A DNA stretch of 64,000 bases from Orychophragmus violaceus (GCA_030180135.1 CM058234.1:35064766-35128765); one strand, 5' to 3'; positions 11,301-20,486 are shown, counted from the stretch's first letter. Program-made: numbers and translations. Notes: generated from the sequence alone by a model not told the origin.

Positions 11301-12131
11301 CTTGAGCTCACTCCAATCATCAGCTACAAGCTGCTCCTTCATACCCTCAGCTCCATAGGCGCCATCAGCTCCCATACCCACTGCGAAGACTTCTATCTCT
11401 GTACCAACTGAATCTGATCCCAACTCAATGTACTCAACCTCTCCTTGCAAAGGCTTGTGTGAATCAAGAGCTCTCATGTAAGCCCAACTCTCATCTTGAA
11501 GATAACCATACTCTCCACATTCCTTTGTTAGAGCCACTTCCAATGGATCACTCATATTCAACTCTTCAAGAAGTTCATCAGCTAGCATATCCATAGTCTC
11601 AATATAGAACATCTGCCCTTCTATGGTTGGCTTCTTCATCACTTTTTTGATGTCAAATTTGAGCACTATGTCCTTTCCAAGGTTGAGATCAATCTTCCCT
11701 TTCTTGACATCTATGATAGCACCAGCTGTGGCAAGAAATGGTCTCCCAAGAATTAAAGGATCCTTTGGTTCTTCATCCATCTCCAACACAATAAAATCTG
11801 TAGGAACCTCAAATCCTCCCACCTTCACCGGAAGATCCTCTAGTAGACCAATTGGATATCTAATTGATCTATCAGCCAACACCAAGGAGATCCTACAAGC
11901 CTTGTAGGTGGAGAAGCCTAGCCTCTTGGCCACTGAGAAAGGCATTAGACTAGCGCTTGCACCAAGGTCACACAAGCAACTCTCAAATCTGAAGGGACCA
12001 ATAGCACATGGTAGAGTGAAACTGCCCGGGTCTTCAAGCTTTTTAGGGACAATGCTCCTTTGAATGAATGCACTACACTCATGAGTAAGAATGACCATAC
12101 TGCACCTCCTTAGTTCTTTCCTTAATGGCAT
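8343..12131 (-). CDS. Athila pol: protease, reverse transcriptase, RNase H, integrase
   Basis: Open frame of 1262 residues encoding the replication enzymes. Retropepsin has its active site at residues 55-59 (DLGAS, the Athila form). The reverse transcriptase shows IDYRKLN, MPFGLCNAPATF and the catalytic FMDD. Gypsy-type RNase H follows (CDASDYAVGAVLGQ, EKELLAVVF, YTDHAALRYL). The integrase has an HHCC zinc region (CDPCQRKGN) and a core with D (GIDFMGP), D (ISDGGSHF) and E (GQVEVSNRQ). All catalytic motifs are present and there is no internal stop, so the enzyme may be functional. The first in-frame ATG is at 12131, overlapping the end of gag. The homologous junction with gag sits near 12096 in another frame, so pol expression would need a frame change or the junction carries a small indel. 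Confidence 0.96.
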   Translation of the reverse strand: MPLRKELRRCSMVILTHECSAFIQRSIVPKKLEDPGSFTLPCAIGPFRFESCLCDLGASASLMPFSVAKRLGFSTYKACRISLVLADRSIRYPIGLLEDLPVKVGGFEVPTDFIVLEMDEEPKDPLILGRPFLATAGAIIDVKKGKIDLNLGKDIVLKFDIKKVMKKPTIEGQMFYIETMDMLADELLEELNMSDPLEVALTKECGEYGYLQDESWAYMRALDSHKPLQGEVEYIELGSDSVGTEIEVFAVGMGADGAYGAEGMKEQLVADDWSELKAPKVELKPLPRGLRYAFLGPNSTYPVIVNELLSDDELIALTTELKKFRKAIGYSLEDIKGLSPSLCTHRIHLENESMFSIEHQRRLNPNLKEVVKKEILKLLDAGIIYPISDSTWVSPVHCVPKKGGITVVKSDNNELIPTRTITGHRMCIDYRKLNAASRKDHFPLPFIDQMLERLACHPFYCFLDGYSGFFQIPIHPNDQEKTTFTCPYGTFAYRRMPFGLCNAPATFQRCMMSIFSDLIEDIVEVFMDDFSVYGSSFSSCLLNLCRVLKRCEETNLVLNWEKCHFMVTEGIVLGHKISEKGIEVDKAKIEVMTSLQPPNSVRGIRSFLGHAGFYRRFIKDFSKIARPLTRLLCKEADFVFDEECLDAFHRIKEALVSAPIVQAPDWELPFEIMCDASDYAVGAVLGQRKDKKLHVIYYASRTLDDAQVKYATTEKELLAVVFAFEKFRSYLVGSKIVVYTDHAALRYLLAKKDAKPRLLRWILLVQEFDLEIKDKKGIENWVADHLSRLRIEDDVPLDDSLPEEQLMAVKAVKEAHNTSRRLEEIDSIEDKEPWYADIVNFLAVGKEPPSLDSYQRKKFFRDVNRYYWDEPYLYTLCKDQLYRRCVADEEVEGILLHCHGSPYGGHFATFKTVQKALQAGFWWPTMFKDAQNFISRCDPCQRKGNISKRNEMPQNPILEVEVFDVWGIDFMGPFPSSYGNNYILVAVDYVSKWVEAVASPTNDSKVVIKLFKSIIFPRFGVPRVVISDGGSHFINKLFEGLLKKYGVKHKVATPYHPQTSGQVEVSNRQIKAILEKTVGASRKDWSKKLDDALWAYRTAFKTPLGTTPFNMLYGKSCHLPVEVEYKAMWAVKLLNFDIKTATEKRLIQLNELDEIRLEAFESSKIYKERTKLFHDKLILKREFKEGDLVLLFNSRLKLFPGKLKSRWSGPFKVKEVRPYGAVVLWGKSEEEFTVNGQRLKHYSASDAIEEGISIPLSSPPTA

Positions 12132-14178
12132 CCTTTAAGAACTTGTTGTACTGAGGAACAAGTAGAAATGCATCTATCAAGGGCATTGTGAGCTCTACAT
12201 TCTTCATCTGTTTTTCAAAAAGAGCCTTATACTTCTCTAAGAGCTGCTTTTTGAATCTGCCCGGAAAGGGTAACTTGGGTTCATAGGGAGGTGGAACAAA
12301 CTCACTAGCTTTCTTCTTAGGTGCCTCTTCCACTACTTCTTCTACCACAGCCTTTCCCTGTCTCTTGGCAATCTCACATTCACTTTCTCTGTTGAGAGCA
12401 GAATTTTCAGAATTCTCCTCCCCCTCTTGAACTTCAATGTCCTCATTGATTTGAGGAATCACCTTAGGCTTGTGAACTTGATGAGGTTGCAGCTCTTTAC
12501 CACTTCTCAATGTTATGGCATGAATATACTCCTTTGGGTTTTGCTCAGATTTTCCGGGTAGAGTTCCTTGAGGTCTAGATGTTGAAGCATTTCGGTTCTC
12601 CATGTTGGTGACTCTAGATGTCAAATTCTGCAACTCAGTCTTCAAATCTCTAACTTCCAAAGCTCCTGAGGCTTGTCCCTGAAGTAGTTGCTGCATCATA
12701 CCCTTTAACTCACTGTCCAAACCTGAAGAAGAAGAGGCTTGTGGCTGTTGTTGGTTAAATCCGGGTGGAGGGTATTGTTGCTTTGGGATAAAGGGTTGTT
12801 GGCTCTGGAACTGTGGTTTGTTAGCAAACCCTTGCTGGTTGGTATAAGGGACAAAAGGCTTTTGTTGCTGAGGTTGTGTGAAGCCTTGTTGCCCTTGTTG
12901 TTGAGCTTGAGCTTGTGGTTGAGCTTGAGGATAAACCTGATCCTGTGGGTTAGCAACATTGGGGTTTCTATAAGAGAAGTTGGGGTGATTCCGGTAGTTT
13001 GGGTTGAAACCCCTGTTGAAACCTCCTTGGCCAGCAATGAAGTTTATCTCTTCTTGGGTCATATCACCTTCAATACTATAGAGGACTGGTTGAGAATCAT
13101 CATAGTTCTCCACAAAGCTGATTTGCTTTTGGTTGGATGAGATCATCTTGTCTATCTTGTCATTTAGAGACTTGATTTCCTTCTCGTACTTCTCATCGGA
13201 AGAAGATGATCCTCTAGGAGTCCTCTCATAGTCCTCATTGTAGTTTCCATCACTTGTAGCCAAGTTTTCAATCAATTCCATGGCCTCATCAACTCCCTTT
13301 CCTAGGAAGTGTCCATTACTACAAGAATCAAGCATTGCCCTCATTCTAGGAAGCACTCCTCGGTAGAGGTTACTGAGTAGTGTCTCCTTGGTGAAACCGT
13401 GGTGTGGGCATTGAGTGGTGAGCTTATTGAACCTTTCCCAAGCTTCAGCGAAGGTCTCTTTGTTTCTTTGCACAAACCCAGATAACTCATTGCGGAAACG
13501 GGCAGTTCTCGTAGTTGAGAAGAATTTCTTCAAGAAAGCCTTCTTAAGGTCTGCCCATGTAGTGATGGAACCCGGTGGAATTGTGCTTTCCCAATCTTTG
13601 GCTCTATCTGCCAAGGAGAAGACAAAGAGGCGCATCTTGAGACCCTCATCCGTCACACCGTTGAGTCTTGTAGTATCACAGATTTTGTCGAATGTGTCTA
13701 AGTGCTTTAGTGGATCTTCTGAGGAAAGTCCATGGAATTGGTTGTTCTGTACCATATTCATCACCATGGCTCTGATATCAAAATTGTTGTTGTTCACTGG
13801 TGGTGGAATGATGCCCCTTCGATTAGCATTCGTATCCGGTGTATCGCCATCACCAATGGCTTGAGCTGGTCTCTCACGATGAGCCGGGATCCTGTTTCCC
13901 TGTCCATCTCTAGCATCCGCATCCTGGTGATGCTGCTCTTGATGGCCCTGTTGGCCCTGTTGGCCCTGATCGTGATGATCCTGGTGATCTTGCTGATGCA
14001 GATCCATAGCTGGCTGCTCTGGAGGCTCAAGCTGAGGCTGATCTACTGTTTCCTGCTCCAACCCAAGTCTCTCTAAATGCACAGCTCGCTCTAGTGCTCT
14101 TCTCTCTCGTGCTAACTGTCTTTCAAGTGCTTTGATGTCTGAAACTAAGTCTGTTGGTCCTCTGCTCCGCAAGTTCAT
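12079..14178 (-). CDS. Athila gag
   Basis: Capsid-type protein of about 700 residues from the ATG at 14178 (MNLRSRG). The frame is open back to 14274, but that ATG almost touches the primer binding site, so the inner start is preferred. The central Retrotrans_gag block includes LRLFVFSL-like and AKDWESTIPPGSITTW motifs, then FFSTTRTARFRNEL and CPHHGF, the usual gypsy capsid core. A long Gln/Asn/Pro-rich low-complexity stretch follows (about 12740-13080 on the DNA), then a Lys/Glu-rich part. No CCHC zinc knuckle was seen, as is usual for Athila. The stop at 12079 lies past the point where pol homology begins, so gag and pol overlap by 53 bases in different frames. Confidence 0.93.
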   Translation of the reverse strand: MNLRSRGPTDLVSDIKALERQLARERRALERAVHLERLGLEQETVDQPQLEPPEQPAMDLHQQDHQDHHDQGQQGQQGHQEQHHQDADARDGQGNRIPAHRERPAQAIGDGDTPDTNANRRGIIPPPVNNNNFDIRAMVMNMVQNNQFHGLSSEDPLKHLDTFDKICDTTRLNGVTDEGLKMRLFVFSLADRAKDWESTIPPGSITTWADLKKAFLKKFFSTTRTARFRNELSGFVQRNKETFAEAWERFNKLTTQCPHHGFTKETLLSNLYRGVLPRMRAMLDSCSNGHFLGKGVDEAMELIENLATSDGNYNEDYERTPRGSSSSDEKYEKEIKSLNDKIDKMISSNQKQISFVENYDDSQPVLYSIEGDMTQEEINFIAGQGGFNRGFNPNYRNHPNFSYRNPNVANPQDQVYPQAQPQAQAQQQGQQGFTQPQQQKPFVPYTNQQGFANKPQFQSQQPFIPKQQYPPPGFNQQQPQASSSSGLDSELKGMMQQLLQGQASGALEVRDLKTELQNLTSRVTNMENRNASTSRPQGTLPGKSEQNPKEYIHAITLRSGKELQPHQVHKPKVIPQINEDIEVQEGEENSENSALNRESECEIAKRQGKAVVEEVVEEAPKKKASEFVPPPYEPKLPFPGRFKKQLLEKYKALFEKQMKNVELTMPLIDAFLLVPQYNKFLKDAIKERTKEVQYGHSYS

Positions 14179-14277
14179 ACACCTGACATCAAAGAGAGAA
14201 GAAGAAATAAGATTAGTAACCAAAACTTGATCTAAATAGGAAAGGAAATCGAATTGATCTATCCAAGTTCCCAAAAT

Positions 14278-14290
14278 GGCAACGGCGCCA
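14278..14290 (-). promoter_or_regulatory. Primer binding site, tRNA-Asp type
   Basis: The plus strand reads GGCAACGGCGCCA, the 3' end of plant tRNA-Asp(GUC) including CCA. It lies three bases from the inner edge of the 5' LTR, as expected for priming of minus-strand DNA. Confidence 0.85.
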
Positions 14291-14293
14291 AAT

Positions 14294-15802
14294 TGATAAC
14301 AGAGATTTACTAATCTCTATGGGTATCAATTCCCCATGCTTATCGTGTAGCAATGAGGGATCAATCCATTTTTAAGACCGGACTAGACCAAAGTGAATAC
14401 ACCGAACCAAATTAGCCAAGTTAACCAATTTCAAGATTCAAATTCTAAGATTCTAAGAGATCTAATGACAATAACAAAGACTAAACAATCAATCAAGCAA
14501 GAAATCACAAAGCAAGGTAAAACAAAGATAATCAAGAATTAAAGACAAGGTTCATGAGCAAGGTCAATGGATTAGAAGATTCGGGACGATCTCGGGATGT
14601 TAATCAAGCTACAAGCAAGCTAACCTCCTAGCAAGAACACAATAAGCCAATTAGCCTAATCTCTTAGAGCTAATCTCTTCACTTAATCCTAATTCAAGAA
14701 CAAACTCTCATTTGTGAATTAAGGTCAAGCAAGCATTCAATTAAGTTCTAGACAGCTAATAATCACTCTAGACATTCATTCTCATGAGCTAGAATGTGAA
14801 AATCCTATCTAAGCCATAACTGGAATTTCATCGAACACTTGGTGAGCATGAAATCCTAAACATCCTAATTTAACTTGATCAAGGTCAAATAGGCATTAAG
14901 CACACATAGATAGAAGAGATTTAAGAAGGATTAAACACTAGACATCCCTTAATCATCCCTAATCACACTAATCCTACCTAACCCACAAACCCTATGAGAA
15001 ACTACTCACTAATCATCATTTGATCCACAAAATCTAAAGAGATAGTGTAAATCATTGAGGATTAGAGAAAGATGAAAGATTTAAACAATAAATCTCAAAA
15101 GAAGTACTTGGATTAAGAAAAGATTAAACTTGTTCTTACAAAAGGTTTAGAAATCAAAAACAAGCTTCAGAGATTCCAAAAATTAGGTTTTAGGCTTAAA
15201 TAGTGAACAGTGTTCGGAACCGGGTCAACCCGGAACAAACCGGGTATTGACCCGGATCCACTGGGTGAAATTGGTCAAAGTCGAGCAGGTCAACGGTTCT
15301 GGGGAGCCTCACGGTTTGGAGTCGGACCGCGAGGGTGACCGCGATCCGTCTCGCTCCTGATTCGAACAACTCTCGCGGTCTGGCTCTCGTCCGCAACGCC
15401 GACCGTGATGCATTACGGCTTAGTCCTCCACGTCTCTCGCGGTTTGCTTCAGCCGCGAGCCATCCCGCGAGCTATTTCGCATGGAAACTGGGCATCTCTC
15501 GCGGTTCAGGGTCCGGTCGCGAGTTAGACCGCGAGCACCTTCGCATCGGCCATTCCTTGCATTCCTCTGCACCTTATCATCTCCAAATGACTCCAACACT
15601 CCAAGCTTCCACTTCAACTCCTGGTACACCTAGAAACCAACCTAAAACACACCAAAACAAACCAAAACACAAACTCCTAATCCTAGATGCCTAAACTCTA
15701 AATGCAACACAAAAGATCATGGAAAAGTTAAGAAGGAAAGCTAAATCAAACCAAAACATGAACTAAACAACTCCTTAAATGCATGAAAACATAGACATAT
15801 CA
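14294..15802 (-). repeat. 5' LTR of the Athila element
   Basis: Partner of 2130-3638, same 1509-bp length. It would hold the promoter. It carries the four-unit CpG array at 15309-15564. The outer edge abuts GCTAC at 15803-15807. Confidence 0.95.
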
Positions 15803-16604
15803 GCTACCCACCGCTGAGAATCAGATTTTTGTATAAAATAGCCGAAAGATTCAACAAATGCGCCTCTATGAACCAACTTTGCTAAAACCTCCTTGTTTGG
15901 AAATTCTACACCAAGACTCAAATTCAAACCGTCTTCCCATGGCGGTAAAGTCGGACTACACACAGCAACAACAGGTGGTTCCACCACATACTCATCACGC
16001 AAATCTGATGAATCGTTACTGTTGCCCTCATGTTCAACACGCTCTGTATCTCCATCATTTTCGGGATATCCATCATTTTTGAGAGCATCTCCATCATTTT
16101 CGGGATCTCCATCATTTTCGGGAGCATCTCCATCATTTTTTAGAGCATCTCCATCATTTTTCAGAGCATCTCCATCATTTTCGAGTTCTTCATCCTCTTT
16201 TTCTTTGTTCTCTTGTTGCTTGTCAACATACACCATGATGGCATCAGGCCCTATTTCTCCTTCATAGTTCTCACCGTAAGAGCTTTTTCCCGCTCTAGAC
16301 TGTTGCTCGGGAAGTTCCAGTGTACTCAATACCTCCACATACAAAACACATCGATGATTCTCATTATCAACATGCATTAGATACACAAAAACTCCTCATC
16401 ATCACAAATATACGACTGTTCCTCACACCCAGCCAGCCTAGGGATGTAACTCAGTTGGAATTTAACCTTGGTTTCATCCAAACCAAGCTTATTGTATAAC
16501 CTCGATTCTACCATCGACATTGTTATCTCCTCAACTGATGCCTTAAACACTAGACCATAAATGCGACCTTCGAATTTATAATGTATGCTGACGTTGTTGA
16601 TCAT
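15803..16604 (-). pseudogene. MULE transposase, N-terminal part
   Basis: First half of the transposase whose second half is at 477-2129. The likely start is the ATG at 16604, just after a candidate splice acceptor (TTTGGCAG/GTTAAAATG). The same arrangement is seen in the paralogue at 23646. The protein begins with a compact domain (VSIHYKFEGRIYGLVFKASV) that looks PB1/ubiquitin-like. An Asp/Asn-rich repeat region follows, then VEFPNKEVLAKLVHRGAF, the region preceding the MULE zinc-like domain. A frameshift at about 16388, in a run of T/A, breaks the frame relative to the paralogue. At 15803 the frame runs into the Athila LTR; across the duplicated GCTAC it continues in frame at 2129 (QRWVA then RCAQRD). 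Confidence 0.88.
16050..16190 (-). repeat. Coding minisatellite in MULE N-terminus
   Basis: About six or seven units of roughly 18-24 bp encode repeats such as KNDGDAL, ENDGDP and ENDGDA. Unit lengths are multiples of three. The paralogue at 23646 has a different linker here, so the repeat expanded after the copies separated. Confidence 0.85.
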
Positions 16605-17323
16605 TTTAACCTGCCAAACAATACCCAGAAACTCAATCAAAACAGTAATTTGTGCACAGTTATACAACATTTCCCAGTGTTACTGGTTTTAGCTAGTTAT
16701 ACTATTACGAACTGAGCATGAACCCAAAAGACAATTCAATTCTGAAAAAGCAACCCAATTCAATGATTCAACCACATCAATGCATCTCTAACCAATTTGG
16801 ACCCAACATAATAAACCCACAAACATCCTTTAATCACCAGTGTGCATCAAATCCCAATTACAATCCCCATTTGAAATCGATTCTTAAAGAGGAGACTAAT
16901 CCACTAATCTACAAATAAACAGTTAAACCTCGATTTGGATGAGAATGCGGCTACGGCGCGGCGAAGGAGACGTCGACGGCGGTGTAGGAGGCAAAGAAAA
17001 TCGAGGTGAATCTCCGACGACCGAATCCGACAGAGCTGAGCACGATTTTCTCGAGCTGGTGGAGAGCGAGGAGAGAGGAGAGAGATGCCAATATTCAATT
17101 TTTTAATAATCCCCCCCACCCAACCCGAATGAGACCCAACCCGAAGAGTCCCCAACCCGAATCCAATTTTTAATATTCAATTCTATTTTTTTTTAAATTC
17201 AATCTGTAAGGGTGGAAGAGTAATTGCCCACTCTCATTTTAATGAGAAGGGTATTGTGGATTAAGGAGGGGTAGTGTAGATTTTATTTTGCCAATTAGGG
17301 TCATAAGAGACGAAACCCCGTTT
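16605..17323 (-). other. 5' leader and upstream region of first MULE
   Basis: No gene. It includes a candidate 5' UTR intron ending at the acceptor before 16604 and GC-rich upstream sequence (16930-17060) with several CGGCG and CGACG words. The boundary of the MULE probably lies near the G-run at 17324, but no terminal repeat was found. Confidence 0.4.
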
Positions 17324-17340
17324 GGGGGGGGGGGGGGGGG
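17324..17340. repeat. G17 run at start of duplicated unit 1
   Basis: Seventeen consecutive G. An equal run of 17 is at 17872-17888, at the same point of the second unit, so the run is part of the 548-bp repeat. Confidence 0.9.
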
Positions 17341-17871
17341 AGGTTATTGAGATATGATCTCATATGACCCTGAAAAAAGTAATTTCTTATAATTTTCATG
17401 TCTACTAGGTAGGGTGTCAGCACCCTGTGCGAGACTAAGAATATTTTGTTAAAAGTCACTAACACAAACAAACAACAAATCATTTTTTGACTTTTATGTC
17501 TTGTAATTTTTTTTTTTATTTTTTCCTTGAGTTTGGGATCTTGATATCTCTCCTCCTTCAGATTTTATTATCAACTTCGCACTTTTTTCTTGTGTTGCCT
17601 AAGAATTGTCAAAGCTTAACGATTCTATCGATAATCATGGCCAATGCTTCGGTTTCTTTAAAGTCTAGGGTACATCACATGAAGCAATTAGAGTTAGCAG
17701 AAGTAGATGAGAATGTAAAGGAAATCAATCCTCACATAGCTGATTTCATGTCGTGTACTCCATGGTATTAAAATTATAAATCGGAAACCCAAGTTTAAAG
17801 TATCAAAGGAATTGGAAGAAGCATCCTAATAGCCAAAAGTCATATTACGACAGAGGTGCAATAACGACAGA
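17341..17871 (+). pseudogene. SLU7: SLU7 5' fragment, copy 1
   Basis: SLU7 is a pre-mRNA splicing factor acting in 3' splice-site choice. From the ATG at 17637 the translation (MANASVSLKSRVHHMKQLEL, then KEINPHIADFMSCTPWY) matches the N-terminus of plant SLU7, up to a stop at 17771. Further SLU7-like sequence continues after it in other frames. Some 300 bases before the ATG look like native 5' leader. The copy ends in a second G-run at 17872. A block normally present between the LEL and EINPHI segments is missing. It is non-functional. Confidence 0.82.
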
Positions 17872-17888
17872 GGGGGGGGGGGGGGGGG

Positions 17889-18600
17889 AGGTTATTGAGA
17901 TATGATCTCATATGACCCTGAAAAAGTAATTTCTTACAATTTTCATGTCTACTAGGTAGGGTGTCCGCACCCTGTGCGAGCATAAGAATATTTTGTTAAA
18001 AGTCATTAACACAAACAAACAACAAATCATTTTTTGACTTTTATGTCTTGTAATTTTTTTTTATTTTTTCCTTGAGTTTGGGATCTTGATATCTCTCCTC
18101 CTTCAGATTTTATTATCAACTGCGCACTTTTTTCTTGTGTTGCCTAAGAATTGTCAAAGCTTAACGATTCTATCGATAATCATGGCCAATGCTTCGGTTT
18201 CTTTAAAGTCTAGGGTACATCACATGAAGCAATTAGAGTTAGCAGAAGTAGATGAGAATGTAAAGGAAATCAATCCTCACATACCTGATTTCATGTCGTG
18301 TACTCCATGGTATTAAAATTCTAAATCGGAAACCCAAGTTTGAAGCATCAAAGGAATTGGAAGAAGCATCCCAATAGCCAAAAGTCATATTACGACAGAG
18401 GTGCAAAGATCAGTCAAGCCCAAAAATACCGGAAGGAAGCATGCATGAACTGTGGTGCAATGTCTCATCACGCGAAATCATGTATGGCTATCCTTGAGTT
18501 TTTTTTTTCCTTGAGATTGGAGTATATTATTCGTCTATTAGTTAAGTTTGTGTCAAACTTATTCAAACAAACAACAAATAACCGACGTAAGCATTCTTAA
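17889..18600 (+). pseudogene. SLU7: SLU7 5' fragment, copy 2 (longer)
   Basis: Second copy, offset by 548 bp from the first, with few differences. The ATG is at 18182 and the frame stops at 18316 after CTPWY. SLU7 homology then resumes in another frame from about 18340 (MKHQRNWKKHPNSQKSYYDR, then CMNCGAMSHHAKSC), which includes the CCHC zinc knuckle. Homology ends at about 18488, after which unrelated AT-rich sequence follows. It is a dead fragment. Continuity across several exons suggests a retrocopy, but this was not proven. Confidence 0.85.
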
Positions 18601-18773
18601 AGAATAGATGAATGATAATGATTAGAAATAAGTAGGGATTATAGTTAAAACTACAATTCTAAAGGACTATAATAGCTATTTTATTTGAAAACCAATGATG
18701 ATAAATCAATCTAAGTAAGGAGAAAAATGAAAGAAAAAAGAAGGAAATTGTAGACATTGTCGGAACTCCATAG

Positions 18774-19351
18774 CTACTTGTTTCTTGGCCTTTTCTTTTG
18801 AACATTAGAGTTATTGTCACGATCACTAATCAAATCATCTTCTTCTTCGTCTTTCCTCATCACCAATCTTGTAGTCTGGATCGTCTGTATCAGAATTCTC
18901 GGTTGTATGATCGCTATTGTAATCCTCATCATTCTCTTGATCACTATCATCGGTAGCATCCGTTTCACTGTCGGAATACCTGGAAAAACCAGCAAACTTC
19001 GTATTAGTACTCGATTTATATATACCGGGTAACACAATAATGGATAGACTCTAAGAACGACATACCAATATGTATATCCACTTAGGCCTTTTGTTCGATG
19101 TAATTCTTTGCCCCAAGAGTAACCTCAATCTCGATATCACTATCAGACGTGTCATCGCTGTCGCTGTTTCCACTACTATCATCGTCGTGTACCACCATTG
19201 TTGTTGGAAGCATATTCTAACTCATCAAAAATCACAACACCTGTAAAAGAATATAATGATGAGATCATATATAGAAGAAGATCATGAGATTGTCGTCGCA
19301 TATAGAGAATATATGTTACCTTGATTATCATTGATTTCAGAGAATTCGGCC
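18774..19351 (-). pseudogene. Decayed gene for an acidic protein, unknown
   Basis: Not recognised. A candidate first exon starts with ATG at 19351 (MAEFSEINDNQ) and ends at a good donor (CAAG/GTAACA). A second exon begins after an acceptor (TTTTACAG) near 19243 with VVIFDELEYASNNN, then shifts frame into an acidic run (DDDSSGNSDSDDTSDSDIE). A further acidic block at 19035-18835 (YSDSETDATDDSDQENDEDY) ends in a stop. Frame breaks indicate a pseudogene. It could be part of the same decayed unit as the blocks at 20.1-22.6 kb. Confidence 0.4.
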
Positions 19352-19479
19352 ATAACTTATTGCTAAGGAGGATAAACACTAAACATTTAGATTATGAGAA
19401 GAATTATGATATATATGTTTATATATATACATGACACATATAAATAGGGTCATTAGGTTATGAGAGTTTTTGTCTTGCC

Positions 19480-19935
19480 TTGACATTATCATTAACATTT
19501 TTTCAATGTTTTTTTTTTGTTATTTTCCATTTATTTGTTTGTATCTTTTTGGTATCATATCTTTGTGAAAGTATATTGAAAGTATTTGTCAAAAGCATAT
19601 TACTAAATCATTATCATTAACTTTTTTCAGCGTTATTTTGTTATTTTCTATTGCTTTGTTTGATTAACATATTTCCAACGTTTTTTTTTTATTTTCCATT
19701 TATTTGTTTGTATCATTTGGGTATCATATCTTTATGGAAGTATATCGAAAATATTTGTCAAAATCATATTACTAAATCATTATCATTAACATTTTTCCAA
19801 CGTTTTTTTGTCATTTTTCATTTATTTGTTTGATTAGAATTTTTCCAACATTTTTTTTGTTTTTTTTTTCATTTATTTGTTTGTATCTTTTGAATATCAT
19901 ATCTTTGTGGACGTATATTGATTTTTCTGTTTGGT
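19480..19935. repeat. AT-rich imperfect tandem repeat, ~170-bp period
   Basis: CATTTATTTGTTTGTATC recurs at about 19529, 19698 and 19869, and ATCATTATCATTAAC recurs at about 170-bp distance too. About 2.5 diverged copies, with T-runs. It does not resemble the Brassicaceae centromere satellite in sequence. Confidence 0.6.
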
Positions 19936-20092
19936 TTTGATGGATATAGGAGGTGCCAATAGCATAAAATTCAATAAAGTATATAATATAAATATCCATA
20001 CAATTTAAGTAATATATCGCTTACGAAAAAAAAATAAAAAGCAAAACCCAATATTTGTTATAATAATAAACCTAAATTTAGTTCATAGAGGA

Positions 20093-20486
20093 TCAATGTT
20101 CGATCAACCGACGAACTGCTTGGTACTCAAAACAGGAAACTGGATTGTGCACGATGAACTTTCCGTCTTGATAGTAGTCCAAGACATAATCATCCTTCAT
20201 TCTTGATCAAAACAATTCCATTAAGAACAAAGACACGATCGTTATAAGAAAAGATGTTCGAAAGCACTAATGAACTTTCAGAATAACCACTATATAGTCT
20301 AAGAAGAATTACCTTTCATATCCTTTTGAAGACCTCATTATAGACAACAAAAACCATCTCCATGGAGTTTACTACACTGTTCTTATACGTCTTACACAAA
20401 TGCACTATATGAACTCGTATCTTGACACGTCCATGCATGGGGGTGAGCTCCTTAAGAGGAACAAACGCAATCATCTTTTTAACCAT
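20093..20486 (-). pseudogene. RPA1-like OB-fold fragment
   Basis: From the ATG at 20486 the frame reads IAFVPLKELTPMHGRVKIR and ends with MEMVFVVYNEVFKRI at a stop (20316). This matches the start of plant RPA70/DUF223 proteins (FVPLKDLKP, then EMVLVDE), which bind single-stranded DNA and are also common as Helitron passengers. A nearby 35-codon frame at 20200-20093 (DDYVLDYYQDGKFIVHNPV) may be another exon. The full OB fold and the rest of the protein are missing. Confidence 0.5.

Larger units (their letters stand above)
2130..15802 (-). mobile_element. Athila-lineage Ty3/gypsy retrotransposon, complete (13.67 kb)
   Basis: Full LTR element on the minus strand. LTRs at 2130-3638 (3') and 14294-15802 (5') are both exactly 1509 bp, begin TGATAACAG and end ATATCA. 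A perfect 5-bp target duplication GCTAC flanks it (2125-2129 and 15803-15807). Order in its own direction: 5' LTR, tRNA-Asp primer site, gag, pol (protease, reverse transcriptase, RNase H, integrase), ORF-1, 3' noncoding part, polypurine tract, 3' LTR. I counted about 9 base differences between LTRs (roughly 0.6%), so insertion is recent. All three ORFs are long and open. The one visible defect is a frame change at the gag-pol junction. It lies inside a MULE transposase gene, whose reading frame joins again across the target duplication. Confidence 0.96.

Noticed and set aside
12739..13140. Leu/Trp-rich plus-strand ORF opposite gag
   Set aside because: Antisense of the Gln/Asn-rich gag region; composition artefact.
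19480..19935. Centromere satellite
   Set aside because: The period is similar to the 178-bp type but the sequence is T-rich and unrelated, and there are fewer than three units.
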